DNA of 64,000 nt. Source: Streptacidiphilus rugosus AM-16. Its GTDB lineage: Bacteria; Actinomycetota; Actinomycetes; Streptomycetales; Streptomycetaceae. The position numbers and the translations under genes were made by a program. Below are positions 43,987-53,534 of the stretch, one piece after another (position 1 is the first letter of the stretch; each line of letters starts with the position of its first letter). The notes beneath the pieces were generated by a model, which saw only the letters and a program-made list of their open reading frames with translations, was not told the origin of the DNA and made no database searches. Location: NCBI RefSeq assembly GCF_000744655.1, contig NZ_JQMJ01000004.1:3906001-3970000 (forward strand), in the 5' to 3' direction.

Positions 43987-44763
43987 GTGTCCATGCTTGG
44001 GATCGGCATCACCTACCTCGGGGGCCCCACCGCCCTGATCGAGACCGGTGGCCTGCGGCTGCTGGTGGACCCTACGTTCGACCCGCCCGGCGAATACCGG
44101 ATCGGCTCACGAACCCTGACCAAGACCACGGGGCCCGCGCTGTCCGCGGCGCAGATCGGCAGCGTGGACGTGGTGCTGCTCTCCCACGACCAGCACCCCG
44201 ACAACCTCGACCACGCAGGCCGCGCGTACCTGCTCCGCGCACCGCTCGCCCTGTCCACCCGCTCGGCCCAACAACGACTGGGCGGACCCGTCAGGGCATT
44301 GTCGAGCTGGGAGAGCCACGAGGCGGCACGCCCCGGGGGCGGCACGTTGCGGATCACTGCCGTGCCCGCCCTGCACGGGCCCGAGGGCTCCGAACCGCTC
44401 GTCGGGGAGGTCACCGGTTTTGTACTGGACGGCGACGGACTACCCGCTGTCTATGTGAGCGGGGACAACGCCTCGCTCCGTCTTGTCACCGAGATCGCGG
44501 AGCGGTTCGGCCCGATGGACGTGGCCGTGCTGTTCGCCGGCGCCGCGCGCACTCCGCTGGTCCCGGACGCCCCGCTGACCCTCACCAGCATGCAGGCCGC
44601 GCAGGCCGCGGAACGGCTCGCCGCCCGCCACGTCGTGCCTGTGCACTTCGAGCACTGGGCCCACTTCACACAGGACGCCGATACCCTGCGCGGCGCCTTC
44701 GCGACTGCTGGTCTCGCCAGCCGCCTCCACCTGCCCACACCCGGTGGTCGCATCCAGCTCTGA
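43987..44763 (+). CDS. Metallo-beta-lactamase-fold hydrolase (UlaG-like)
   Basis: 258 residues: ITYLGGPTALIETGGLRLLV and DPTFDPPGEY open the MBL fold; the metal motif is LSHDQHPDNLDHAG (HxxHxDxxDH variant), followed by VPALHGPEG with a distal His and VHFEHWAHF near the end. GTG at 43987 has GGGGAGGA 8 nt upstream, better than the ATG at 43993. Substrate unknown; possibly a lactonase or phosphodiesterase. Confidence 0.85.
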   Translation: MSMLGIGITYLGGPTALIETGGLRLLVDPTFDPPGEYRIGSRTLTKTTGPALSAAQIGSVDVVLLSHDQHPDNLDHAGRAYLLRAPLALSTRSAQQRLGGPVRALSSWESHEAARPGGGTLRITAVPALHGPEGSEPLVGEVTGFVLDGDGLPAVYVSGDNASLRLVTEIAERFGPMDVAVLFAGAARTPLVPDAPLTLTSMQAAQAAERLAARHVVPVHFEHWAHFTQDADTLRGAFATAGLASRLHLPTPGGRIQL

Positions 44764-45546
44764 ACCGATCTCCGTCAGTCGTGCGCACTACCGTCGGGGG
44801 CACAGCAGACCTTGGCAGCGGGAATGATACGGGCATGGATCCGGGCGAAGGACCACGCCCCAGCGGCTCCTTCAGCCGGTACCGCTCCCCTGCGAGGTGG
44901 GCTCGAAGCGTCCGATGCACGGGGCTTCGCGATGTAGGCACAGATGCTGATCGTGCTTCAGCTGCTGCTGCTGCGGCTGCGGCTGCGGCTGCGGCTGCGG
45001 CTGCGGCTGCCCAAGGTTCCCGGGGCCGCAGCCCGGCGGCACCGTTCCTGACGTTTCCTCTTGTGCCTCCTCCGGAATGGCGCCAACGGCACAGCTCGTT
45101 CGCGTAGCGGTCCTGCTCCATGCACGGACAACGCCGGTTGTGAACGGTCGGCGGCGACGTGGCCGCCACCTGGGTCGTCATCCGGTGGATCATCGACGCC
45201 CAGTCGGACGAGGCCCATCACCTGCGCATGCAGGCCTGCCGTGTCAGGCACAGCCTGATCTGCACGCCGTGTTCCTGAAGGGCGGCGGTCGGGTCCCGGT
45301 CGAGCTGTTCGATCGGCGCGTCGAGGTTGAACGCCAAGCCAGGGCGGCGTGTGCCGCGTCACACCCTCCAGGGCCGCCCAAGTTGTCTACGTCACAGCCA
45401 AAATGTCCTATTCGTGTGCATTCTCGAACGGGATCGCGACGTCGAAATGGCGCCCCTAGGCGCCCACTTGGGCGTGAACCCGCGCAGTGACCCAGGACAC
45501 AGCAGACCTGACGTGCCCACCTGTCCCCCTGAAAAGGTGCCCCGTG
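44764..45546. other. Intergenic region with microsatellite
   Basis: No gene supported. It contains the hexanucleotide tract at 44961-45010. Around 45140-45270 one plus frame (VAATWVVIRWIIDAQSDEAH) is protein-like but lacks a start. Confidence 0.4.
44961..45010. repeat. Hexanucleotide GCTGCG microsatellite
   Basis: Four GCT units followed by about six GCGGCT units in tandem, a simple-sequence repeat of ~50 bp outside any supported gene. Confidence 0.85.
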
Positions 45547-46731
45547 ATGACCGCTTACCTCTGTCCTCCCGCCGTGATCCACGGCGAGCACACCGTGCAG
45601 ACCGACCAGATCGTCGCCGAGGTGCGCGACCGGCTTCCGCACGCGGCGTGGGAGCCGCGCATCGACGGCATCGCAGCCAGTACGGGCATCGGGTCCCGCG
45701 GGTGGATGCTGCCGCTGGAGGCCGCCGTCGCGCCCGGCAGAGACGGCGGCCTGCGGGCTGTAGGCGTCGGCCCAGCCCAAGAGGCCCTGGCACGGGACGG
45801 GTTCACCCAGCAGGAAGTGGACCGCGTCATCGCCGCACTCGAGGCACTACCCACGCCGCAGACCGTCCAGGAGCGCACCTCACCGGCCTGGGAAGCCGTG
45901 CGGTCCTACGGCGAACGTGCGGCGCGTGGGGCCCTGCAGATCGCCGGACTGGACCCCGCGGACGTCGACTGCCTGATCACCAGTCACTCCACCACCCCGG
46001 CGCTGCCGGGTCTGGACGTCGCGCTGGCCAACGAACTCTCGCTCCGCAACGACGTGATGCTGCTGCCGGCCACGCAGTGGGCGTGCATAGCAGGGACCCG
46101 CTCCCTGGCGCTGGCGGCGGATCTGGTCGCCGCAGACCCCGACCGGGTGGTCCTGGTCGTGATCTCGGAGGCGCTGAGCACGACCTACCAGCCCGCGGAC
46201 GACACGCTGGAGTCCCTCATCGTCCGGTTGCTGTTCGCGGACACCGCGGTGGCCGCGGTGGTGACGGGCCGCCCGAGGCGCGAGTCGGTGCTGCGACTGG
46301 ACTCCGCCTGGCACCACACGCTGCCCGGCACCCAGGATCTCCACCGCCTGGACACGCGGTCGGACGGCACCCACTTCGTGATGGACCGGCGCGGTCCGCG
46401 CGCCGTGCAGGAGACGGTCACCGCGATGTGGGAGTGGCTGCGCCTGCGCTACCGGGACGATCCGAAGTCCTGGCACCCCGATCTGCTGCTGGCGCACCCC
46501 GGCGGGACCCGGGTGCTGGAGTACATGGAGCAGACGATGCCCGACGCATGGCCGTCGGGACTGCTGGACTACAGTCGGGAGAGCTACACCAGCGGCAACC
46601 GGGGAGGCGCCGCCGTGTTCGACATCATGCGGCGGGCGCACGACGCCGGGCAGAGCCCGGGCAGTCGCGCCGTCCTGTTCGCGGCGGCACCGGGCCTCAC
46701 GGCCACCGCCCTGGAAGGCGAGTGGCTGTAG
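45547..46731 (+). CDS. Type III polyketide synthase
   Basis: 394 residues, normal for chalcone-synthase-like PKS. Catalytic triad visible: Cys180 in ATQWACIAGTRSLALA, His317 in LLAHPGGTRVLEYME and Asn351 in SYTSGNRGGAAVFDI. N-terminus carries PPAVIHGEHTVQTDQIV and IASTGIGSRGWMLPLEAAV as in bacterial PhlD/RppA-type enzymes. ATG at 45547 has AAAAGG upstream. It condenses malonyl-CoA units on an acyl-CoA starter; product unknown. No methyltransferase, P450 or other tailoring gene is adjacent. Confidence 0.93.
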   Translation: MTAYLCPPAVIHGEHTVQTDQIVAEVRDRLPHAAWEPRIDGIAASTGIGSRGWMLPLEAAVAPGRDGGLRAVGVGPAQEALARDGFTQQEVDRVIAALEALPTPQTVQERTSPAWEAVRSYGERAARGALQIAGLDPADVDCLITSHSTTPALPGLDVALANELSLRNDVMLLPATQWACIAGTRSLALAADLVAADPDRVVLVVISEALSTTYQPADDTLESLIVRLLFADTAVAAVVTGRPRRESVLRLDSAWHHTLPGTQDLHRLDTRSDGTHFVMDRRGPRAVQETVTAMWEWLRLRYRDDPKSWHPDLLLAHPGGTRVLEYMEQTMPDAWPSGLLDYSRESYTSGNRGGAAVFDIMRRAHDAGQSPGSRAVLFAAAPGLTATALEGEWL

Positions 46732-46776
46732 CGCGGACCCGTGCGGCCCGTACGGGGACCTACGGCCGCAACCAGG

Positions 46777-48939
46777 TCACTTCGCGGCTTCCGCCCAGAC
46801 CACCTTGCCGGTCTCCGTCCATCGCACCCCCCACCGGGTGGTGAGCTTGTGCACGACGTGCAGGCCACGGCCGCCCTCGTCGAGGAGGCCGCCGCGACCG
46901 AGACGCGGCCTGCCGTTGCCGGTGTCGCCCACCTCGTACAGCAGGCCGTGACCGGCCCTGCTCACCCGTACCGTGATGGGACCGGCGGCGAATCGCACCG
47001 CGTTCGTGACCAGCTCGCTGACCAGCAGCAGCGCGTTGTCCCGCGTGTCGTCCGCGGTGCCCCACTGCCGCAGCAGTGCGCAGACCTGCGCGCGGGCACG
47101 GGCGGGGGTGTCGTCGCGGGCAGGTAGCCGCCAGGTCGCGGTGTCCCCCTTGCGGTAGCCGATCATCCGTGCGAGCAGCAACGTCACGTCGTCGCGCTGG
47201 CGCGCGGGCGCCAGCGCGGAGACGACGCGCCGGGCCGCCTGTTGCAGGGGCTCCCAGGGGTGGATCGTGGACACGATGTCCGCCAGCCTGCCGATGCCCT
47301 CGTCGATCGACATGGCCGGGTCCTCCACCAGGCCGTCCGTGTAGAGCGCGAGCAGCGAGCCGGGGGGCGTGTCGAACGTGTGCACGCCGAACGGCTCCCG
47401 CAGTGCGAACTCGGCTCCGAGGCCGGGGTGCGGGAGGACCGGAAGCGGGCTCGCGCGCCCGTCCGGGGAGAGCAGGACGGGCGGGAGGTGGCCGGCGCTG
47501 GACACCGCCACCTGGTGGCTGACCGGGTCGTAGAGGGCGATGCAGCAGGTTGATCCCAGGGCGCTGTATCCGGCCGCCAGCCCAGACTCCGCGTCGTCCA
47601 ACAGTGTCACCGTCTCGTCCAGGCGCTCCAGCACCTCGTCGGGCGCCAGCCCCGCGGACAGCAGCGCGCGGGCCTCCATGCTCAGCTGGCCCATGGCCGC
47701 CGCGGCTCCCAGACCGTGCCCGACGACGTCACCGACCACCAGCGCGTTACGGCCGTCCGGCAGCGGGAAGCTGTTCACCCAGTCGCCGCCGACGCCCGCG
47801 CTGTCGGGGGTGGCCGGCTGGTAGACGCTGGCGATCTCGATGGTGTCACCGCCCGTGCGGGGCAGCAGTCGCCGTTGCAGCGCCAGCACCTGCGTGTGCT
47901 CGCGCTGGTGCTGGCGGGCCAGGTCGACATGGTGGGCCGTCCTCGCCACCAGTTCCTGCAGGTCGAGCAGCTCGCTGTCGCGGAAGGGACGATCCGCCCG
48001 CCGCCAGACCTCCGCCACGCCCAGTACGACCGGCGGCGCGCCGTCCAGGACCAGCGGTATGCACGCCACACCGGCGGACCGGTCGGCGGGCACCAGGGCG
48101 CGCATCACTCGCGGACTGCCGAACACCTGCTCGAGCGCCTCCCGGTCGGGTACGACGATGGCCTGCGGCGCGTCGTCCCGCCGGACCGCCTGCGCCAGCA
48201 GGCGGCTCGCGTCGTTGGGAAGCTCGTCGCCCGGAGTCGCATAACCCTCGGGCCACGCCCGATCAGGCACCAGGGCCGCCCGCCGCAGCCGGATGTGCCC
48301 CTCCCCCTGCCCGGTGATTCCCTCGCCCGTCCACACGGCATAGTCGAGGTCGACAGCGGCCACGTCTCCCCAGGCCAGCAGGGACTGCGCCAGTGACTGC
48401 GCGGTCTCGCCGATGTCCAGCGAGGTGCCGATGGCGGTCTCGGCCGCGTACAGGTGCAGCCTCGTGGCCATGGCGATCAGGGAGACCGTCAGACCCTCCC
48501 GGGGCTCCGCGGCGGGCAGGATACTCATCGAGACCACCAGCTCCGACCCGTCGCCTCGGCGCAGGCGCTGGATGCGCGCGACGTGCGCTTCACCGGTCTC
48601 CAGTACCTGGCGCAACCGCCGCGTGACGGTCGGTACGTCCCCACGGGGCAGGAGATCGACGAAGGGACTCCCGACCCCGGCGTCCACACCCGCGAACACG
48701 GGGGCGTCCAGATTGCAGCGGGTGATACTCAGATCCCCGTCCAGACTGACCGCGCCGAGAATCTGGTCGTGACGGCCGTCCGCCGAGTTGCCGGGCAGAC
48801 CTTCGCGTGTGGCGCGGTCACCCTGCGCCTGGGCAGGACCGGCGGCCGCTCCCGCTCCGCCGCGTGGGAGGCTGCGCTCCAGGGCGCTGCTGACCAGGTC
48901 GAACGGCGACGAGGACGAGGGAGAGGGTGTGGAGTCCAT
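46777..48939 (-). CDS. SpoIIE-type PP2C phosphatase with PAS, GAF and HATPase domains
   Basis: 720 residues. PAS-like domain ~60-160 (DLSITRCNLDAPVFAGVDAG), GAF domain ~165-335 (GTSLDIGETAQSLAQSLL ... LVLDGAPPVVLGVAEVW), PP2C/SpoIIE domain ~355-575 (YQPATPDSAGVGGDWVNSFP, GDVVGHGLGAAAAMGQLSME, LYTDGLVEDP) and an anti-sigma-factor-like HATPase ~585-715 (LLLVSELVTNAVRFAAGPIT, GRGLHVVHKLTTRWG). Such proteins reverse or impose phosphorylation of anti-anti-sigma factors in stress or development signalling. ATG at 48939 with GGGAG upstream. Convergent with the PKS gene. Confidence 0.92.
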   Translation of the reverse strand: MDSTPSPSSSSPFDLVSSALERSLPRGGAGAAAGPAQAQGDRATREGLPGNSADGRHDQILGAVSLDGDLSITRCNLDAPVFAGVDAGVGSPFVDLLPRGDVPTVTRRLRQVLETGEAHVARIQRLRRGDGSELVVSMSILPAAEPREGLTVSLIAMATRLHLYAAETAIGTSLDIGETAQSLAQSLLAWGDVAAVDLDYAVWTGEGITGQGEGHIRLRRAALVPDRAWPEGYATPGDELPNDASRLLAQAVRRDDAPQAIVVPDREALEQVFGSPRVMRALVPADRSAGVACIPLVLDGAPPVVLGVAEVWRRADRPFRDSELLDLQELVARTAHHVDLARQHQREHTQVLALQRRLLPRTGGDTIEIASVYQPATPDSAGVGGDWVNSFPLPDGRNALVVGDVVGHGLGAAAAMGQLSMEARALLSAGLAPDEVLERLDETVTLLDDAESGLAAGYSALGSTCCIALYDPVSHQVAVSSAGHLPPVLLSPDGRASPLPVLPHPGLGAEFALREPFGVHTFDTPPGSLLALYTDGLVEDPAMSIDEGIGRLADIVSTIHPWEPLQQAARRVVSALAPARQRDDVTLLLARMIGYRKGDTATWRLPARDDTPARARAQVCALLRQWGTADDTRDNALLLVSELVTNAVRFAAGPITVRVSRAGHGLLYEVGDTGNGRPRLGRGGLLDEGGRGLHVVHKLTTRWGVRWTETGKVVWAEAAK

Positions 48940-49142
48940 ACGGCTCCCTCAGCAATCCCCGGCGCAGAGCCGGGACCGTGTTCCGAGCCGTGCGACGGGC
49001 CACGGAATGCCTGAACGCACATCTCATTCAATAACACGGGAAGCGGCTTGCCCACACCGGAGAATCGTGCTGCGCACGCGAACAGTGAACAGGTAGCCAC
49101 CAGATCCCGTCCTGACCAGCGGCCGCGACGTGGGTCTGGCCA

Positions 49143-49584
49143 GTGGGACCGCCCGCCTACGGCCCCCGGCGCACCCGTGCCTCCGCAGTCCGGTACGCAC
49201 AGACGCTGCACCGGATCACCGCCGTGGCCGCCACCCCGGCTTTCCAGGGCGGCGTGAACGTGACGGTGGCGACGGTCGACCGGACCGACGCCACCGGCAG
49301 TCATGCCGCGCAGGCGTCGGTCCCGGCCGCGACGCAGGCGGGCGACCCTGTGGTGATCTGGGTCGACCGGAACAACGTCCCGCAGGCGGCTCCGACCGCG
49401 GCCGGGGAGAGCGCGGGTAACGCCGCGGCGTACGCGGTGGCGATCTACGCCGGCTCCGCCACCCTCCTGGCCAGCGCCTACGCCTGTGCCCGGCATGCGA
49501 TGAAACGGGCGTGTGGACCGGTCATGGGAGGAGGAATGGGCTCTGGTCGAGCCTCAGTGGAGCCGCTGGAACCGCCGGGGCTGA
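49143..49584 (+). pseudogene. Rv1733c-like membrane protein remnant, frameshifted
   Basis: Plus frame reads NVTVATVDRTDATGSHAAQA, AGDPVVIWVDRNNVPQAAP, a C-terminal helix AAAYAVAIYAGSATLLASAY and then, after a frameshift near 49510, RSWEEEWALVEPQWSRWNRR and a stop at 49584. This is the C-terminal half of Rv1733c-type transmembrane proteins; the N-terminal half is missing. Confidence 0.65.
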
Positions 49585-49626
49585 ACCGTCATGGCCGAAG
49601 CGCTGGGGCGGGCCGGTGGGGCGGCT

Positions 49627-50010
49627 TCACGGGCCGAGGAGAAGGTGCTGGACGAGCACGGCGCCCACCGTCGCCGCCAGTGACCAGCCCAGGAGGCGGG
49701 CTCGCAGCGTCCCGTAGCGGGCGACGTACTCCCGCTGCATGGCGCGGCTTCGTTCGGCCAGGTGGCGGATGGAGTTCCGGGAGGCGTCCAGACGGTCGGC
49801 GGTGCAGACGCGGATCACTTCATCACGCTGGGCGGCGGTCAGCCGCGGGAGCTTCTCGGTGAAGCGGTGCGCGGCGGACCGTGCGTCCGTGGTCTCCGCC
49901 TGCCAGACCAGGAACAAGTGACATGGCAAGCCCTCCGGTTTCCGAACAAGGGCCGGCGCCGCAGCGACAGCATCGCTGACGTGCCACGGGGCGATCACTC
50001 GCATTGTCAC
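49627..50010 (-). CDS. Hypothetical protein with C-terminal membrane anchor
   Basis: 127 residues: CHLFLVWQAETTDARSAAHR, a charged helical middle (FTEKLPRLTAAQRDEVIRVC; RDEV..) and a C-terminal helix RLLGWSLAATVGAVLVQHLL. Predicted tail-anchored. Start uncertain (GTG at 50010 used; internal starts possible). Family unknown. Confidence 0.5.
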   Translation of the reverse strand: MTMRVIAPWHVSDAVAAAPALVRKPEGLPCHLFLVWQAETTDARSAAHRFTEKLPRLTAAQRDEVIRVCTADRLDASRNSIRHLAERSRAMQREYVARYGTLRARLLGWSLAATVGAVLVQHLLLGP

Positions 50011-50372
50011 TCGCGTCGGTTCCCGGTTCCCGGTGCCCGGCGAGCGCGGCCGGACCGACTCCGTTCGATCGACCCCCGCCGTCCTTCCGCCGTTCGGCCG
50101 ACTGAGTCAGCGAAAGCTCCGACCCGCGAGGAGCCGGCGTGCAAAGGGCTGGAGACGAGCTTCGAAGCGAGACGAACGGTTGCCAGGAGCGACGCTCCTC
50201 CCCCATGGCGCTCCGCCCTCCCACGGACTGCAGCGACACCGTGCAGGAAGCCTCTCGCTTGAAGGGCCTGGTGCTTTCCGGCTCGCGCAGCAGTCTGACC
50301 TCCGGCATCGCCCCCCGGGCGTGCGTACCCCGCCCGGGTGCTTCAGGTCGACGCCACTGCGGGCGTATCGTC
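50011..50372. other. Intergenic region
   Basis: No gene or clear signal found between the tail-anchored protein and the dienelactone hydrolase. Confidence 0.4.
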
Positions 50373-51122
50373 ATGGCCATGGGCTTGCTTGACTCTTGGA
50401 CGGAAGGCAGTCACACGGCCGACGGCATCACTCGTCCGACGTACCGTCAGGGCAGCGGGCCCGGCGTGATCGTCGTCCATGAGATTCCTGGGATCACGCC
50501 CGGGGTCGTCGGGTTCGCCGAGAAGGTGGTGGCCCGAGGGTTCACCGTGGTGCTGCCGTCGCTCTTCGGCCGCCCCGGGGGCCCGGCGAGTGTCGGGGAG
50601 TCGCTGCGCAGCATCGCCGGCATCTGCGTCAGCAAGGAGTTCAGCCTGTTCGCGCTCGGGCGGACGACGGGAGCCGCGCCATGGCTGAGGTCCCTCGCCC
50701 GGACGCTGCACGACGAGCTCGGCGGACCCGGCGTCGGGGCCGTCGGGATGTGCTTCACCGGCGGCTTCGCGCTCGCGATGCTCGCCGATGCGCCGATCGC
50801 GGCGCCGGTGCTGGCCCAGCCCGCGTCGCCCGCTCCTCTCGGCCGTGCCCGCGCGGCCGACCTCGGCCTCAGTCCGGCCGACCTCACCGCGGTGAAGGAC
50901 AAGGTCTCCGCCGGATGCCAGGTACTCGGCCTCCGCTACGACCGCGACCCGGCAGTCGGCACGCGTTTCGACAGCCTTCGCAGGGAACTGGGCGACGGGT
51001 TCATCGCCGTGGAGTTCCCGGGGCGGCAGCACTCGACCCTCACCGAGCATCTGCAGCCCGAGGGCGTGGAGCGGGTGCTCGGCTTCCTCGAGGAGAAGCT
51101 GACGGCGGCGACCCGGTCCTGA
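50373..51122 (+). CDS. Dienelactone hydrolase-family protein
   Basis: 249 residues of the alpha/beta hydrolase DLH class: VIVVHEIPGITPGVVGFAEK near the N-terminus, nucleophile Cys127 in VGMCFTGGFAL, and the distal catalytic His in EFPGRQHSTLTEHL. DLHs open dienelactones or related esters. ATG at 50373 (another ATG 6 bp on). No ribosome binding site is evident, so the mRNA may be leaderless. Confidence 0.88.
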   Translation: MAMGLLDSWTEGSHTADGITRPTYRQGSGPGVIVVHEIPGITPGVVGFAEKVVARGFTVVLPSLFGRPGGPASVGESLRSIAGICVSKEFSLFALGRTTGAAPWLRSLARTLHDELGGPGVGAVGMCFTGGFALAMLADAPIAAPVLAQPASPAPLGRARAADLGLSPADLTAVKDKVSAGCQVLGLRYDRDPAVGTRFDSLRRELGDGFIAVEFPGRQHSTLTEHLQPEGVERVLGFLEEKLTAATRS

Positions 51123-51189
51123 ACGCTAGGACGAACACTCGCACGTACTCGTCTCTGGATCGACGGCGCGCGGGCACAGCGCCGGCGGG

Positions 51190-52731
51190 TCACCGCACCG
51201 GCTCGTCGGACGACGGGCCGGCGAGTCCCAGCGCGCACACCGCGCCGAGCGCGCAGACGACGGCCGTCGCGCGGAAGATGTCGCTGTACTCGGTGTGCAG
51301 CGCCATGTGCAGCGCGTGCTGGTAGGTCGGCCAGGCCTGCGCGAAGCCGGCCGTGCCCGGAATGGGCATGTTCAGATGGGCCGTCAGCGTCCGGAAGCGG
51401 TGCAGCCCCCACGCCGACAGCGCGGCCACGCCGACCAGCATCCCGACGGTCCGGGCGATGACCACCGAGGCCGAGGCCGTGGTGTGCTGCGCCGGGTCCG
51501 TCGCGTCCAGCACCGCCCCCGCCGTCGGAGCGATCACCAGGCCCAGGCCCAGGCCCACGATCACGAGATCGGTCTGCACCATCGGCAGCGGGCCGAGGTG
51601 GGCGGTCAGCGCCGCCAGGGGCCAGGCCGCGATCAGGGCGTAGCCGCCGGCCGCCACCGTCATCCCGACCCCGGCGACGACCGAGTGCCCCAGTCGGCGC
51701 CCGGCCAACCCGCCGAGGACGGCGCCCGCCGGCAGAGCCGTCAGGAACCACATCAGCAGCAGCGCGCCCCCCACCGAGCTCTCGCCCAGAAGCGACTGCG
51801 CCACCAACTCCCCGTCCACCAGGGTGACCAGCAGCGCCACCCCGGCGCAGAAGCTGATCGCCGTCGCCGCGGCGAAAGGGCGCCGCCGGATCCGCCCGGT
51901 GTCGAGCAGGCGGACCTGGCTGCGGCGCTCCCACAGCACAAAGACCGCCAGCGCCACCGCACTGCCGAGCAGCATGGGCGGGCCCCAGCTCGGGAGTACC
52001 GACCGCTGCGGGTCCTGGTTGTCCAAGGCCGCCACCAGCAGCGCGAGCGCCGCCGCCAGCAGCAGGCCGCCGACCAGGTCCGTACGCGGCTTCCCGGCGT
52101 GATCGCCCGACTCGGGCGCCGCCTCCGCGGGCACGGTGGAAGCGGGCACGGTGAACCGGGTCACCGCCGCCGCGGCCAGCACGAGCGGGACGTTGACCCA
52201 GAACACCCCGCGCCAGCCCGTCAGCGCCGCAACGCCGGCCCCGTACAGCGGGCCCAGCACGCTCCCGAGCTCCTGTGCGGCGCCCACGGAGCCGAGCGCC
52301 ACAGGTCTGGCCCGGCCGTGGAACAGGCGCGCGGTCAGCGCGAGCGAGACCGGCAGCAGCCCACCCGCGGCCGCGCCCTGCACCAGCCGCCCCGCGACCA
52401 GCAGGGGCAGGCTGTGGGCGCTCGCGGTGAGCGCCGAGCCGACCGCGAAGACGACGAGGCAGCACTGCAGCACGCGCCGCGGCCCGAACCGGTCCGCGGT
52501 CTGTCCCAGCAGCGGCATGGCGGCGACGTAGCCGAGCAGGTACGCCGTGACGATCGCCGTGGCCCGCTCCAGATGGTTGAGCGGGATGCCGAGCTCGTCG
52601 GTGATCGGGTTCAGCAGGGTGACGATGACGTACGCATCCAGCGAACCGAGCAGGGTGACCACGCCGGTGACGCCGAGGACGGCGTGCCGCCGGGCGGGCG
52701 CCGCCGTTCCGGCGTCGTCGACGACCGTCAC
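51190..52731 (-). CDS. MFS transporter, P55-like partner of the lipoprotein
   Basis: 513 residues, 14-helix DHA2-type MFS: helix 1 VLGVTGVVTLLGSLDAYVIV, motif A GQTADRFGPRRVLQCCLVVF, motif C GAAQELGSVLGPLYGAG. GTG at 52731 overlaps the TGA of the upstream lipoprotein gene (GTGA), so the two are cotranslated. Lipoprotein plus MFS in this order is the arrangement of mycobacterial lprG-p55, which exports triacylglyceride-linked lipids and drugs; a similar role here is inference. Confidence 0.88.
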   Translation of the reverse strand: MTVVDDAGTAAPARRHAVLGVTGVVTLLGSLDAYVIVTLLNPITDELGIPLNHLERATAIVTAYLLGYVAAMPLLGQTADRFGPRRVLQCCLVVFAVGSALTASAHSLPLLVAGRLVQGAAAGGLLPVSLALTARLFHGRARPVALGSVGAAQELGSVLGPLYGAGVAALTGWRGVFWVNVPLVLAAAAVTRFTVPASTVPAEAAPESGDHAGKPRTDLVGGLLLAAALALLVAALDNQDPQRSVLPSWGPPMLLGSAVALAVFVLWERRSQVRLLDTGRIRRRPFAAATAISFCAGVALLVTLVDGELVAQSLLGESSVGGALLLMWFLTALPAGAVLGGLAGRRLGHSVVAGVGMTVAAGGYALIAAWPLAALTAHLGPLPMVQTDLVIVGLGLGLVIAPTAGAVLDATDPAQHTTASASVVIARTVGMLVGVAALSAWGLHRFRTLTAHLNMPIPGTAGFAQAWPTYQHALHMALHTEYSDIFRATAVVCALGAVCALGLAGPSSDEPVR

Positions 52732-53429
52732 GACGACGGGGCGGTGATCGCGGCCGGTGCGTCGAAGTCGGAGAACGAGGCCGTCACCGAGCCGCTGCCC
52801 CCCGACGCGGTCTGCACCGGGAAGGAGACCTTCACGAGCTGCGACGAGGAGACCGTGAGCCACAGGTCTCCCTGCTCGCTCTGCGAGTCTCCGGGCACCA
52901 GCGTGGCCAGCACCGACTGCGCCAGCAGTGCCTTCACGTGGTAGACCGCCTGCCCGTCCAACGTCTCCCGATCCACGGTCCGGGCGGCGGTCGCCGTCCG
53001 GAGCAGCTTCACGACGCCCTTGTCGGGGTCCAGGATCGCCTCGGGGTCGTAGAGCGAGGCGGCGACCGCGAGCGGGACCTTGCTGTAGCCGCCCGTCGCA
53101 CCCTTGATGTAGGCGGTGGAGCCGACGATGACGAAGTCGATCTCCACCAGCGTGCCGCTCTCCGACACGGACGCGTGGCCCTGCGCGTTCCCGGCCCGGG
53201 TCAGCTGCCCGGTGGCGCTGCGCAGCGCCAGACCCGCGATCTGGCCGCTCGCATCGATCGAGAACCGCAACGACCGCACCGCGGTCATCGCCGTCGCGCC
53301 ACTGCTCAGCAGTTGCCCCGCCGCCGGAAGGTTGCTTGTCTCCGTGCTGCCGCCGCCACCGCTGGAGCAGGCGGCGAGCGGGAGCGCGAGGACGACCATG
53401 ACGGCCGCCAGGGTCCTGGGGGTTCGCAT
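52728..53429 (-). CDS. LppX/LprG-family lipoprotein
   Basis: 233 residues; lipobox LAAC near residue 21 (AVMVVLALPLAACSSGGG). Mature part follows the LppX_LprAFG half-barrel pattern: LLSSGATAMTAVRSLRFSID, GTLVEIDFVIVGSTAYIKGA, YSKVPLAVAASLYDPEAILD, VDRETLDGQAVYHVKA, LWLTVSSSQLVKVSFPV. These proteins carry lipids in a hydrophobic cavity. A TAGCAT hexamer ends 9 bp before the ATG, suggesting leaderless translation. Operon partner of the MFS gene. Confidence 0.88.
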   Translation of the reverse strand: MRTPRTLAAVMVVLALPLAACSSGGGGSTETSNLPAAGQLLSSGATAMTAVRSLRFSIDASGQIAGLALRSATGQLTRAGNAQGHASVSESGTLVEIDFVIVGSTAYIKGATGGYSKVPLAVAASLYDPEAILDPDKGVVKLLRTATAARTVDRETLDGQAVYHVKALLAQSVLATLVPGDSQSEQGDLWLTVSSSQLVKVSFPVQTASGGSGSVTASFSDFDAPAAITAPSS

Positions 53430-53534
53430 AGTCGGATGCTAGAGGCGGTGCGCGGTCAGCGGCAGTGGTTGCGCAGCACTGGAGCACGTGAACTGACGGG
53501 ACATCACCCGCGGTGCCGGATCGCAGCCGACAGG

